Shown: positions 17,246-25,649, counted from the stretch's first letter. The stretch: 46,499 nt of DNA from Oribacterium sp. (GCA_004554245.1 SFND01000017.1:1-46499), one strand, 5' to 3'. Made by a program: numbers and translations. Notes: a model not told the origin generated them from the letters alone.

Positions 17246-18226
17246 ATGAAAGATACATTTGATAGAAGAATCAACTACATGCGGATGTCGATCACGGATC
17301 GCTGCAATCTGCGCTGTCGCTACTGCATGCCGAACGGTATGAGTGATAAGGTGGCGATGAAGGATATCCTCCGCTACGAGGAGCTGGTGGAGATCGCGGA
17401 GGCGGCGGTTCGCTGCGGTATCAACCGCTTCAAGGTGACGGGTGGCGAACCGCTCGCGCGACGCGGCTGTGCGGACTTCGTCGGTATGCTGAAGCGGATT
17501 CCGGGAGTCGAACAGGTGACGATGACGACGAACGGTGTGCTGCTCTCGGAGAATCTGCCGAAGCTGAGCGCCGCCGGTCTGGATGCCGTCAATGTGAGTC
17601 TCGATACACTGAAGCCGGCGCGCTTTAAGGACATCACCGGATTCGATGCGCTCGGGCGCGTGAGGAAGGGGATACAGGAGGCATTGGCCCTCGGCATACC
17701 CGTGAAGCTGAACGTCGTGCTGCAGCGGGACAGCAATGCCTCGGAGTGGGCGGACCTCGTCGAGCTCGCGCACGCGCAGCCGATCGATGTGCGCTTCATC
17801 GAGATGATGCCGATCGGCTACGGAAAGGACTTCGAGGTCATCTATAACGAGGACCTGCGCGCGGCGCTGATGGCGAGGTATCCGGGGACGGTCGAAGACG
17901 TGCGTATTCATGGAAACGGACCGGCGAGCTATCTGCGGCTTCCGGGCTTTCAGGGATCCATCGGCTTCATCAGCGCGATGCATCGAAAGTTCTGTGCACA
18001 GTGCAACCGTATCCGTTTGACCTCGACCGGAAAGCTGAAGCCGTGCCTCTGCTATGGCGATACGATCGATATCAAGTCGATTTTCGCTCTGGCGGATGGA
18101 GAAGAACGACAGGCACAGCTTCAGCAGGCGATTCAGGAAGCCATCCGGCAGAAGCCGGAGGCGCACTGCTTCGAGGCACGCGCACAGGTGACGGAGCTTC
18201 GGGAGATGGTGGAAATCGGTGGTTGA
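17246..18226 (+). CDS. moaA: GTP 3',8-cyclase MoaA
   Basis: Radical SAM enzyme for the first step of molybdopterin synthesis, GTP to 3',8-cyclo-GTP, 326 aa. The SAM cluster motif CNLRCRYC lies near residue 20. The second cluster motif is CAQCNRIR...C near residues 252-268, and the protein ends in the essential double glycine (EIGG). VTGGEPL is the usual radical-SAM GGE motif. The 128-base gap upstream shows no convincing promoter or molybdenum cofactor riboswitch, so it is probably read from the upstream gene. MoaC, its partner in the next step, is at 22624-23124. Confidence 0.93.
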   Translation: MKDTFDRRINYMRMSITDRCNLRCRYCMPNGMSDKVAMKDILRYEELVEIAEAAVRCGINRFKVTGGEPLARRGCADFVGMLKRIPGVEQVTMTTNGVLLSENLPKLSAAGLDAVNVSLDTLKPARFKDITGFDALGRVRKGIQEALALGIPVKLNVVLQRDSNASEWADLVELAHAQPIDVRFIEMMPIGYGKDFEVIYNEDLRAALMARYPGTVEDVRIHGNGPASYLRLPGFQGSIGFISAMHRKFCAQCNRIRLTSTGKLKPCLCYGDTIDIKSIFALADGEERQAQLQQAIQEAIRQKPEAHCFEARAQVTELREMVEIGG

Positions 18227-18349
18227 AATGTGTGCTACCGGAGATACGCAGATATGTTTCCGGATGAGTTCATGCATGCATGAATAAGCTGTGAAAACAA
18301 CGGGTGCGATCATTTTCGCATGAAACATATAAATAGAGGAGGCGTCAAA

Positions 18350-19282
18350 TTGAATAGGAAGGGAAAGGTGCTGGCGGTCTGTACCAGTGCACAGAAGGGA
18401 ACACAGAAGCAGCCGGTGGATGCGATCACGCTGAAGCCGGACTGGGGCATCGAGGGGGACGCGCATGCCGGACACTGGCACCGGCAGGTGAGTCTGCTGG
18501 CGTATGAGAAGATCGAGGAGTTCCGGAAGCGGGGCGCGGATGTGGCGTTCGGTGCATTCGGAGAAAACATCGTGTGTGAGGGCTTCGATCTTCGGACGCT
18601 GCCGGTAGGCACGCGCTTCCGGATCGGAGACTGTCTGCTGGAGCTCAGCCAGATCGGCAAGGCCTGCCACAGTCACTGTGAGATCTATAAGGTCGTCGGC
18701 GACTGTATCATGCCGCGGGAAGGTGTCTTTACCATCGTTCTCAAGGGCGGTGTCGTGAGGCCGGGTGACGAGATCACGTTGATCGAGGCGGATCCGGAGC
18801 GTCCGTTTACGGCAGCGGTGATTACCTTGTCGGATCGTGCGTCGAGGGGCGAATATGAGGATAAATCCGGCCCCCTAATCCGGGACATGCTGGAGGCGGC
18901 GGGCTACCAGGTCATGGAGCAGCTGGTGCTTCCGGACGGACGCCCGCGACTCGAGCTGGAGCTCACGCGTCTCGCGGATCAGCGACAGATCAGTGTCATC
19001 TTCACGACCGGTGGTACCGGCTTCAGTCTGCGGGATCTGACACCGGAGGCTACGAAGGCGGTATGTGATCGCGAGGTTCCGGGCATCGGGGAGGCGCTTC
19101 GGGCCGACAGTCTGAAGTATACGCCGAATGCGATTCTCAGCCGACAGACAGCGGGCATCCGGAAGCAGAGCCTCATCATCAATCTGCCGGGCAGCCCGAA
19201 GGCCTGCCGGGAGAACCTCGAATTTCTGCTGAAGCCACTGGCGCATGGGCTCGGCATCCTGCGCGGGACAGCGACGGATTAG
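18350..19282 (+). CDS. MOSC domain-MogA fusion, molybdopterin adenylyltransferase
   Basis: 310 aa from TTG at 18350, chosen because AGAGGAGG (18335-18342) is 7 bases upstream; an ATG at 18320 has no RBS. The first half is a MOSC domain (GDAHAGHWHRQVSLL; GAFGENIV; cysteine-rich GKACHSHC), which binds molybdenum cofactor or carries sulfur to metal centres. The second half is MogA/MoaB-like (ITLSDRASRGEYEDKSGP; FTTGGTGFSLRDLTPEAT; LINLPGSP-like LPGSPKA), which adenylylates molybdopterin before metal insertion. The fusion physically couples cofactor activation and a carrier domain. It follows moaA and precedes the molybdate transporter genes. Confidence 0.88.
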   Translation: MNRKGKVLAVCTSAQKGTQKQPVDAITLKPDWGIEGDAHAGHWHRQVSLLAYEKIEEFRKRGADVAFGAFGENIVCEGFDLRTLPVGTRFRIGDCLLELSQIGKACHSHCEIYKVVGDCIMPREGVFTIVLKGGVVRPGDEITLIEADPERPFTAAVITLSDRASRGEYEDKSGPLIRDMLEAAGYQVMEQLVLPDGRPRLELELTRLADQRQISVIFTTGGTGFSLRDLTPEATKAVCDREVPGIGEALRADSLKYTPNAILSRQTAGIRKQSLIINLPGSPKACRENLEFLLKPLAHGLGILRGTATD

Positions 19283-19416
19283 TCTGGAAACGAAGGAAAG
19301 CAAAGGGCGGGTGCCGCATGTAGGCATTGGCCTGATGTAAGAGCGCGTGCAAGGCTGGACGCGCAGGAACCGAGGCGCGGCGTGACTGCACACCGTAAGA
19401 TAAGGAGAGTAAGACG

Positions 19417-20367
19417 ATGAGAAGAATGTGTCGTAAAGTAACGGCGGGGGTCATCGCAGCAGCGATGCTGATGGGCGTGAGCGGATGTAGTCCCTCGAAA
19501 TCGGTGGAGACGACAGCAGCGACGAAGGCCGAGACCACGGCAGCGGAGACCACCGCGGCAGCAACGGAAGCGGCGACGGAAGCAGCAACAGAGGCAGAGG
19601 CAGGCGATGAGAAGACGGAGATCCAGGTCTTTATCGCGGCGTCGCTGAACACGGTGATGCAGGACCTCGCGAAAATGTACAACGAGCAGCATCCGGAAGT
19701 GACCATCACCTTTAACGCGGATTCCTCCGGAAAGCTGCTCACCCAGATCGAGGAAGGTTACGCCTGCGATGTTTTCTTCTCTGCTGCCCAGAAGCAGATG
19801 AATACACTCGATGAGGAGGACAAGCTCGTGGTCGAGGGCACACGGAAGAACGTCGTGAACAACCAGGTCTGCGTCATCACGACGAAGGATTCCGGCACGA
19901 AGGTGACGGGCCTTCAGAACATCGGCGAGGCAGCGTCCATCGCGCTTGCGGATGGTTCGGTTCCGGTCGGAAAGTATGCACGTCAGGCCATGGTTAATGC
20001 CGGCATGCTTCCGAAGACGGAGGATGTGTCGAAGATCACGACCGAAGAGGTTTCCCAGGCGCTCGGCGGTGTCGAGATCTCCGAGCAGTCGAACGTGTCG
20101 AAGGTGCTGGCGGCGGTGACCGAAGGCTCCTGCGAGGTAGGTACGACCTACTACTCCGACACCTATGGCTATGAGGAACAGGTGGTCATCCTCGAGAAGA
20201 TCCCGTACGATCTGACGGGCAATGTCATCTACCCGATCGCACAGGTGCAGAACGAGGAGGCTGATGACGCCGAGAAGGCAGCCGCACTGGATTTCATCCG
20301 CTTCGTGACCTCTGATGATGCGAAGACCGTATTCCAGAACTATTACTTCGATACAGAGGTAGAGTGA
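19417..20367 (+). CDS. modA: Molybdate-binding lipoprotein ModA
   Basis: Extracytoplasmic solute-binding protein of the molybdate ABC importer, 316 aa. The signal peptide ends at a lipobox VSGC (21-24), so Cys24 should be lipidated. A Thr/Ala/Glu-rich linker (about 29-67, repeated TEAATEAATEAE-like units) tethers the binding domain. The domain starts IQVFIAASL, with the Ala-Ser of the oxyanion site, and continues FNADSSGKLLTQIEEG. It ends in FIRFVTSDDAKTVFQNYYF, typical of ModA. AAGGAGAG precedes the ATG. The linker composition is unusual but common in lipoproteins of related clostridia. Confidence 0.92.
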   Translation: MRRMCRKVTAGVIAAAMLMGVSGCSPSKSVETTAATKAETTAAETTAAATEAATEAATEAEAGDEKTEIQVFIAASLNTVMQDLAKMYNEQHPEVTITFNADSSGKLLTQIEEGYACDVFFSAAQKQMNTLDEEDKLVVEGTRKNVVNNQVCVITTKDSGTKVTGLQNIGEAASIALADGSVPVGKYARQAMVNAGMLPKTEDVSKITTEEVSQALGGVEISEQSNVSKVLAAVTEGSCEVGTTYYSDTYGYEEQVVILEKIPYDLTGNVIYPIAQVQNEEADDAEKAAALDFIRFVTSDDAKTVFQNYYFDTEVE

Positions 20368-20415
20368 TGCGCCGAGACCTGCGAAGATCGTGGGATCATG
20401 TAGCGTAGCGCCGAA

Positions 20416-20500
20416 GAAACGTACTCGGGCAGGTGAGGGCGCCCCGGTCGCCCTGTAATTGTCCATCTTCGTTTCGAAACGTACTCGGGCAGGTGAGGGC
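20416..20500. repeat. Two copies of a 25-base repeat, 60 bases apart, between modA and modB
   Basis: The same 25 bases (starting GAAACGTACTCGGGCAGG) occur at 20416-20440 and 20476-20500, an exact 60-base period. After the first copy, 20436-20441 can pair with 20449-20454. On the minus strand the copies encode the same peptide PSPARVRF twice, which is probably meaningless. The modA-modB gap (230 bases) is far wider than in a normal modABC operon, so the repeat looks inserted. It resembles a dispersed intergenic repeat family; I recall similar translated strings in clostridial genomes but could not check. Confidence 0.75.
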
Positions 20501-20597
20501 TCGCCTGTCCGGGGATCGGATTTCATATGATGGATGGGGTTAGTGGCATGCAGCATGTGAAAATCGATCGTGCGTGGATATGAACAGGAGGTAGGAA

Positions 20598-21302
20598 ATG
20601 GATGGTTTTATGGCGTTAATGCGGGGCCTGGACTGGAGTCCGCTCTGGATTTCACTGAAGACAGGGATCGTGGCGACGGTTCTCTGCTTTTTCCTCGGGA
20701 TCTGGGCGGCACGGAAGATCATGCAGCTGCGCCCGTCGATCAAGGCAGTGGTCGATGGCATCCTGACGCTGCCGATGGTACTTCCACCGACGGTGGCCGG
20801 TTTCTTCCTCCTGCTGCTGTTCTCGAAGCGGCGTCCGCTCGGCATCTTTCTCTGGGACCACTTCCAGATCAAGGTTGTGCAGAGCTGGCTCGGCTGCATT
20901 ATCGCGGCGACGGTCATCGCCTTCCCGCTGATGTATCGGAATGCGCGTGCGGCCTTCGAGCTGATCGATGAAAATCTCGTCTATGCCGGACGGACGCTCG
21001 GTATGTCGGAGTTCTCCATTTTCTGGAAGATCGTGATGCCGACGGCCGGTCCGGGCATCGCGAGCGGAACGATCCTGACCTTCGCGCGGGCACTCGGTGA
21101 GTACGGTGCGACCTCGATGCTGGCGGGCAATATCCCTGGAAAAACGGCGACGATCTCGCAGCGCATCGCGATGGTCATCCAGGACCAGGACTATGGCACG
21201 GCGGGCATCTGGGTTACGATCGTACTACTGATCGCCTTTCTCTCGATCTTTCTGATGAATCTGATTTCGGGGAAGACGATCAAAAACGTACATCGCTGGT
21301 GA
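20598..21302 (+). CDS. modB: Molybdate ABC transporter permease ModB
   Basis: Membrane channel subunit, 234 aa, with about five transmembrane segments. The coupling (EAA) loop is seen as AGRTLGMSEFSIFWKIVMP, and the ModB-specific EYGATSMLAGNIPG follows. It forms the pore with ModC and receives molybdate from ModA. AGGAGGT is 5 bases upstream of the ATG. It is separated from modA by a repeat-bearing gap and from modC by a 134-base gap. Confidence 0.92.
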   Translation: MDGFMALMRGLDWSPLWISLKTGIVATVLCFFLGIWAARKIMQLRPSIKAVVDGILTLPMVLPPTVAGFFLLLLFSKRRPLGIFLWDHFQIKVVQSWLGCIIAATVIAFPLMYRNARAAFELIDENLVYAGRTLGMSEFSIFWKIVMPTAGPGIASGTILTFARALGEYGATSMLAGNIPGKTATISQRIAMVIQDQDYGTAGIWVTIVLLIAFLSIFLMNLISGKTIKNVHRW

Positions 21303-21354
21303 GACCGATACGATAACGCTGTTTACGTCGGTATGCTTCTGTCGGTCGGTATAA

Positions 21355-21376
21355 GCTTCATCTCACGAGATGAAGC
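21355..21376 (+). other. Hairpin in the modB-modC gap
   Basis: GCTTCATCT and AGATGAAGC form a perfect 9-pair stem around CACG. No T-run follows, so it is more likely an mRNA processing or stability element than a terminator. It could adjust the ModC level relative to ModB. Confidence 0.4.
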
Positions 21377-21436
21377 AGAGGCAGTCATATGATGTCATCG
21401 TGAAAACAGTAGAAACGGGAGTGAAAATCACGCAGT

Positions 21437-22495
21437 ATGGGAATTTCTGTACACATCCGAAAAGAACTCGGCAGCTTCGGCTTAAACATTGGCTTCGAAG
21501 AAGATTCGAAGCGCATCGGGATCCTGGGGGCCTCCGGCTCCGGCAAGAGCATGACGCTGAAGGCCATCGCGGGTATCGTCCACCCGGAGGAGGGGCAGAT
21601 TCGGCTGAATGAGCGGACGCTCTTCGACAGCGCGCAGAAGGTCGATCTGAAGCCGCAGGAGCGGCGGGTAGGCTATCTGTTTCAGAACTATGCGCTCTTC
21701 CCGACCATGACCGTCGAGCAGAATGTGTCGGCGGGGCTCAGGGGCAGCCGTGGCGCGAATGCGGCACGTACGAAGGAGATGATCCGGAAGTTTCAGCTCG
21801 AGGGGCTCGAGAAGCGGCTTCCGACGCAGCTCTCCGGCGGACAGCAGCAGCGGGTGGCGCTCGCGCGTATCATGGCGTACCAGCCGGAGGTGATCCTGCT
21901 GGATGAGCCGTTTTCCGCGCTCGATGGCTATCTCAAGGACCATATGCAGGAGGAGCTCATCGAGATGCTCGAGGACTACGATGGCACGGTCATCATGGTG
22001 TCGCACAGTCGGGATGAAATCTACCGTTTCAGCCAGCGTCTGCTGATCATCGACCGTGGTGAGATCACGAATCATGGTGATACGAAGGAGATCTTCGATC
22101 ATCCGGTGACGAAGACGGCGGCGATGCTGACCGGCTGCAAGAATTTCTCGGATGTAAAAATCCTCGATGCGCACACGCTGGAAGCGACGAGCTGGGGCAT
22201 CACCCTGCATGTGGCGCGTGAGCTTTCGGATGAGATTCATTACATCGGCTACCGTGCGCATCAGTTTGAACCGATCTGGGGAGAACGTGAGGAGAACTGC
22301 ATCGCTTTTCGCCTTTCTTCGAAGGCGGAACTGCAGTTTGAACGGAACTTCTATGTGAAGCCGGAAACAGAGGAATTTCACCGGGACGATATCCTGACCT
22401 GGCTCGTGCAGCGCGCCTGCTGGCAGACCATCGAGGAGAAGGGGCTGCCGGACTATCTGAAACTACATGAACGGGATATGCTGTTCCTGAAGTAG
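21437..22495 (+). CDS. modC: Molybdate ABC transporter ATPase ModC
   Basis: 352 aa ATP-binding subunit. Walker A GASGSGKS (31-38), Q-loop in YLFQNYALFP, signature LSGGQQQR, Walker B VILLDEP and switch histidine in MVSHSRDE are all present. A C-terminal domain of about 120 residues follows, where ModC proteins carry a regulatory TOBE-like domain, but no clear TOBE motif is visible here. The start codon has no well-placed RBS (GGGAG is about 15 bases away), so the start or translation efficiency is uncertain. It energises molybdate import with ModA and ModB. Confidence 0.9.
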   Translation: MGISVHIRKELGSFGLNIGFEEDSKRIGILGASGSGKSMTLKAIAGIVHPEEGQIRLNERTLFDSAQKVDLKPQERRVGYLFQNYALFPTMTVEQNVSAGLRGSRGANAARTKEMIRKFQLEGLEKRLPTQLSGGQQQRVALARIMAYQPEVILLDEPFSALDGYLKDHMQEELIEMLEDYDGTVIMVSHSRDEIYRFSQRLLIIDRGEITNHGDTKEIFDHPVTKTAAMLTGCKNFSDVKILDAHTLEATSWGITLHVARELSDEIHYIGYRAHQFEPIWGEREENCIAFRLSSKAELQFERNFYVKPETEEFHRDDILTWLVQRACWQTIEEKGLPDYLKLHERDMLFLK

Positions 22496-22623
22496 ATCGT
22501 GTTGAAGTTGCGAAGTATGGATGAGTCTGACGACAGAGCGCGCAGACAGATGCGAGGGCCACGATGAGAAGCGGCTACATGAAGCACAGCGTCGTGGAAT
22601 AAATGAAAGAAGAGGACAGGAGT

Positions 22624-23124
22624 ATGGAAAAAATGGAAGAGATGAAGGAATTCACACACTTCGATGCGCAGGGCAATGCCTACATGGTGGACGTATCCGG
22701 GAAGGACATTACAAGCCGGATGGCGATCGCGACGGGGGAAATCAAGGTGACGGAGGAGGTCTTCGCGGCGATTCTCGGAAAAAAGATCAAGAAGGGTGAT
22801 GTTCTGACGGTAGCCCAGGTCGCCGGTATCATGGGCGCGAAGCGCACATCGGAGCTGATCCCGATGTGCCACATCCTGAACCTGACGAATGCGAAGGTCT
22901 GGTTCGAGCTCCATCCGGAAACGACCTCCATCACGGCCTTCTGTCAGGTGAAGACCGAAGGAAAAACCGGCGTCGAGATGGAAGCCCTGACCGGCGTCAA
23001 TGTCGCCCTGCTTACCATTTATGACATGTGTAAGGCCATCGATAAGCGGATGATCCTCCGGGACATCCACCTCGTCGAAAAGAACGGCGGGAAGAGCGGG
23101 GATTTCTACTTTGATGAAAGATGA
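22624..23124 (+). CDS. moaC: Cyclic pyranopterin monophosphate synthase MoaC
   Basis: Second enzyme of molybdopterin synthesis; converts 3',8-cyclo-GTP to cyclic pyranopterin monophosphate. 166 aa from the ATG at 22624, chosen because ACAGGAG lies just upstream; an ATG at 22603 lacks an RBS. Motifs are MVDVSGKDITSRMA, KRTSELIPMCHIL (usual PLCHPL), GVEMEALTGVNVALLTIYDMCKA (given here in parts: GVEMEALTG, YDMCKAIDK) and the active-site lysine region DKRM. It is last in the cofactor cluster. The next enzyme, MPT synthase (MoaD/MoaE), is not in the window. Confidence 0.93.
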   Translation: MEKMEEMKEFTHFDAQGNAYMVDVSGKDITSRMAIATGEIKVTEEVFAAILGKKIKKGDVLTVAQVAGIMGAKRTSELIPMCHILNLTNAKVWFELHPETTSITAFCQVKTEGKTGVEMEALTGVNVALLTIYDMCKAIDKRMILRDIHLVEKNGGKSGDFYFDER

Positions 23125-23142
23125 AACAGGATGTGGATCATG

Positions 23143-23186
23143 AAAGGAGTTTCGTATCGTGATGGTTGCGGTACGAAGCTCCTTTT
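23143..23186. terminator. Hairpin at the end of the molybdenum cofactor cluster
   Basis: AAAGGAG-T-TTCGTA pairs with TACGAA-G-CTCCTTT around a 15-base loop and ends in TTTT. It lies 18 bases after the moaC stop and before the convergent cysteine desulfurase, so it may terminate transcription from both sides. Confidence 0.6.
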
Positions 23187-23272
23187 CATCCCGCTGAAGA
23201 AGGGATGGATGAGAAGAGCTGCAGCAGATCTTCATTTACGGATGAGAGATCAATATGATGAAACGGTGCTCA

Positions 23273-24673
23273 TCATGATGGATGTGCTGAAATCGCCTGG
23301 TAGAGGGGCGACTGCTCCCTGAGACAGGCGATGATCGGCTTCATGAGGTCCACGACTTCGTCGACATCTGCGATCGTCGTCTCCGGTCCGATCGTGAGGC
23401 GAAGGCTTCCGTAGGCGTCCTCGTGGGGGATGCCGATGGCGGTCAGTACATGACTCGGCTCGAGGGAGCCGCTGGCGCAGGCGGAGCCGGCACTCGCATA
23501 GATGTGCTTCTCGTTCAGGAGCAGCAGGAGCGTCTCGCCTTCGATATATTTGAAGCAGACGTTTACGTTATTCGGGAGGCGATGCGTCGGATCACCGTTC
23601 AGGCTGGTGTACGGAATCTCGTCGAGCAGGCGCTTTATGAGGTGATCGCGGACGACGCTTTCCTGCGCGATGCGCTGCGCCATGGGGGCGAGGGACGATG
23701 CTGCAGCGTGTGCGCCTGCGGTGGATGTGGCGGCGGTATCTGGGCTGGCGCTCGAGCTCATCGGCTGAGGTTTCACACCGCAGGTGAGCGCTGGAACCTG
23801 TGTATTCACACCGCAGGCGAGCTCTGCGGCGCGTGCGAAGCCGACGATACCGGCGACATTTTCCGTGCCGGCGCGACGCCCCCGCTCCTGTTCACCGCCA
23901 TGCAGGAAGCTCGGAAGCTTCACGCCACGGCGCACATAGAGGAAGCCGACGCCCTTCGGGCCGTTCAGCTTGTGACTGCTCGCCGACATGAGGTCGACCT
24001 TCAGTTCATCGACATCGAGTGGGATATGGGCGTACGCCTGGACGGCATCCGTATGGAAGAGGATGCGCTGGCCGGTTTCCGCTGCATGCTTCTGAAGGCG
24101 CGCACCGATCTCTGCGATCGGCTCGAGGGTGCCGATTTCGTTGTTCGCCACCATGATGCTGACGAGCAGCGTATCCGGACGGATCGCCGCCATCACCGCA
24201 TCCGGATCGACATGGCCCTCATGGTCGACCGGAAGATAGGTCACATCGAAGCCCCGCTTCTCGAGATACGCGCAGGTATGGAGGATCGCGTGATGCTCGA
24301 TCTGGTCGGTGATGATATGACCGCACTTCATCAATGCTTTACTGCTGCACCGGTATTTCTGGTCGACTGCGGCTGCAGTAGCCTGCGGCTGCAGAGTTTT
24401 CGAAAGCTGTTCACGTCCAGCCTCGCATGTGCTGATCAGCGCCCAGTTGTCCGACTCGGTGCCGCCGCTCGTGAAGTAAATTTCAGATGGCTTCGCGCCG
24501 ATGGTGGTCGCGATGGTACGACGACTGCGCTCGATCGCCGCCTTCGCGCGCTGGCCATAGGTGTAGACGGTGGAAGCATTGCCATACTCCGTGGTGAGGT
24601 AGGGCATCATCGCCTCCAGTGCTTCTTTCGAAAGCGGCGTGGTCGCCGCATGATCCATGTAATAATCCTTCAT
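23273..24673 (-). CDS. Cysteine desulfurase (NifS/IscS family) with two insertions
   Basis: PLP enzyme that releases sulfur from cysteine as a persulfide; 466 aa against about 380-400 usually. Substrate and PLP motifs are MDHAATTP (6-13), GGTESDN (70-76), the PLP lysine Lys235 in SSHK, and the catalytic loop with Cys399 (SAGSACASG). Two hydrophilic segments break the fold: about 84-115, just before the conserved HIITDQIEHHA, and about 287-335, rich in Ala, Ser, Pro and Thr. It converges on the molybdenum cofactor operon. In Rhodobacter a NifS-like protein sulfurates cofactor bound to XdhC, so a role here in making the Mo=S ligand is plausible but unproven. AGAGG precedes the ATG. Confidence 0.87.
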   Translation of the reverse strand: MKDYYMDHAATTPLSKEALEAMMPYLTTEYGNASTVYTYGQRAKAAIERSRRTIATTIGAKPSEIYFTSGGTESDNWALISTCEAGREQLSKTLQPQATAAAVDQKYRCSSKALMKCGHIITDQIEHHAILHTCAYLEKRGFDVTYLPVDHEGHVDPDAVMAAIRPDTLLVSIMVANNEIGTLEPIAEIGARLQKHAAETGQRILFHTDAVQAYAHIPLDVDELKVDLMSASSHKLNGPKGVGFLYVRRGVKLPSFLHGGEQERGRRAGTENVAGIVGFARAAELACGVNTQVPALTCGVKPQPMSSSASPDTAATSTAGAHAAASSLAPMAQRIAQESVVRDHLIKRLLDEIPYTSLNGDPTHRLPNNVNVCFKYIEGETLLLLLNEKHIYASAGSACASGSLEPSHVLTAIGIPHEDAYGSLRLTIGPETTIADVDEVVDLMKPIIACLREQSPLYQAISAHPS

Positions 24674-24693
24674 TCTGGCCTCTTCTAATCTAA

Positions 24694-24784
24694 GCCCTCG
24701 AGCGACAATGCATGTCGGAGGGTGTTGTGGTTTTTATCTGCTTCGGATATATGCCCTCGGATGACATATGCAAATTGGAGGGCG
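24694..24784. repeat. Pair of GCCCTC...GAGGG palindromic elements upstream of the cysteine desulfurase
   Basis: Two related elements, 24694-24723 and 24753-24784, each begin GCCCTCG and end GGAGGG, share an internal GACA and ATGCA-like core, and lie 59 bases apart. Each can form an imperfect stem. They occupy most of the 130-base gap between the HTH-Uma2 gene and the cysteine desulfurase (both minus strand). They may be repeats of a dispersed family or an operator pair. Confidence 0.5.
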
Positions 24785-24803
24785 ATGCGTATGCTGATTT
24801 TCT

Positions 24804-25649
24804 TTAGAGAAATCCGTCTTCTGCCAGCTCATTATAAATCAAATCGAAGTCGATTTCACACTTTCCTTCGCTGATGCCGACTGGAATCTGATCGTGAAAA
24901 CCATAGATGAAGATGTCGTCCTCTGCGAGATCCTTGAAATAATAGAGGATGATTTTCTGCCGTTCCGGGTCGATCAGCCAGTACTCGCGTACACCGGCGC
25001 TTTCGTACTTCAGTTTCTTGATTTCCTGGTCGTACTTCCGGTTCGATGGCGAGAGGATTTCCATGACGAGGTCCGGGGCACCATCGATGTAGCGGTACTG
25101 CAGCATTGACCTGTCACAGAAGAGGATGATGTCCGGGGAAATCAACGTCTGGTCGTCGCGGTCGAGGCGCACGCCGACATCCGAAACCATGACCTTACAA
25201 GGCGCTTTATGGCGATCGATGCAGGCCCAGAGCTGACGGTAGATGCCCTGCATGATCAGTACATGCGGAATCGACGGTTGCGACATCTCATAGATGTACC
25301 CATCGATGAGCTCAAAGCGCTTATCCTTCGGCAGTGATTCGAGATCTGAAATCGTAAAATTTCCCTGCAGTTTCTCTGCAGCGCTCTGATCACCATACCC
25401 GCCGGCGTACTCGCGCAGTGCCTGATCCGGAACGAGATTCGTATAGTGCACGGTGTTCCTGTGCGTCCGGTGGAACTGGGACGGGGCGAGCACCAGTGTC
25501 AGTCGCTCGATCGTCTCCAGCCGTGGAGCCTTCGTGTAGCCACCGAAAATCTTTCGTATCGTTCCGACCGGTACCCCGCTCAGCTCGGACAGCTTCTCGT
25601 AGCTGAAGCCCAGCTCGCGTCGTCGCGCACACATCTCTTCAAGCGTCAT
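24804..25649 (-). CDS. HTH-Uma2 family protein (PD-(D/E)XK nuclease-like)
   Basis: 281 aa from the ATG at 25649, chosen because AAGGGAG lies 9 bases upstream; an ATG at 25688 lacks an RBS. Residues 1-55 are a Cro/CI-type helix-turn-helix (SYEKLSELSGVPVGTIRKI). Residues about 95-281 match the Uma2 (DUF820) family, a PD-(D/E)XK nuclease-like fold: FELIDGYIYEM, SPDIILFCD, then DLVMEILSPSNR with YESAGVREYWLIDP. The Asp and Glu of these motifs are the likely metal ligands. Uma2 proteins are widespread, abundant in cyanobacteria, and largely uncharacterised; the HTH could recruit it to specific DNA or act as an autoregulator. No partner gene is evident. Confidence 0.8.
   Translation of the reverse strand: MTLEEMCARRRELGFSYEKLSELSGVPVGTIRKIFGGYTKAPRLETIERLTLVLAPSQFHRTHRNTVHYTNLVPDQALREYAGGYGDQSAAEKLQGNFTISDLESLPKDKRFELIDGYIYEMSQPSIPHVLIMQGIYRQLWACIDRHKAPCKVMVSDVGVRLDRDDQTLISPDIILFCDRSMLQYRYIDGAPDLVMEILSPSNRKYDQEIKKLKYESAGVREYWLIDPERQKIILYYFKDLAEDDIFIYGFHDQIPVGISEGKCEIDFDLIYNELAEDGFL

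Noticed and set aside
19279..20556. Long minus-strand open frame opposite modA with a repeated PSPARVRF peptide
   Set aside because: It lies antisense to a clear modA; the peptide repeat is only the translation of the 25-base DNA repeat.
23423..24688. Plus-strand open frame opposite the cysteine desulfurase
   Set aside because: The minus strand carries intact PLP-enzyme motifs; this frame has none.
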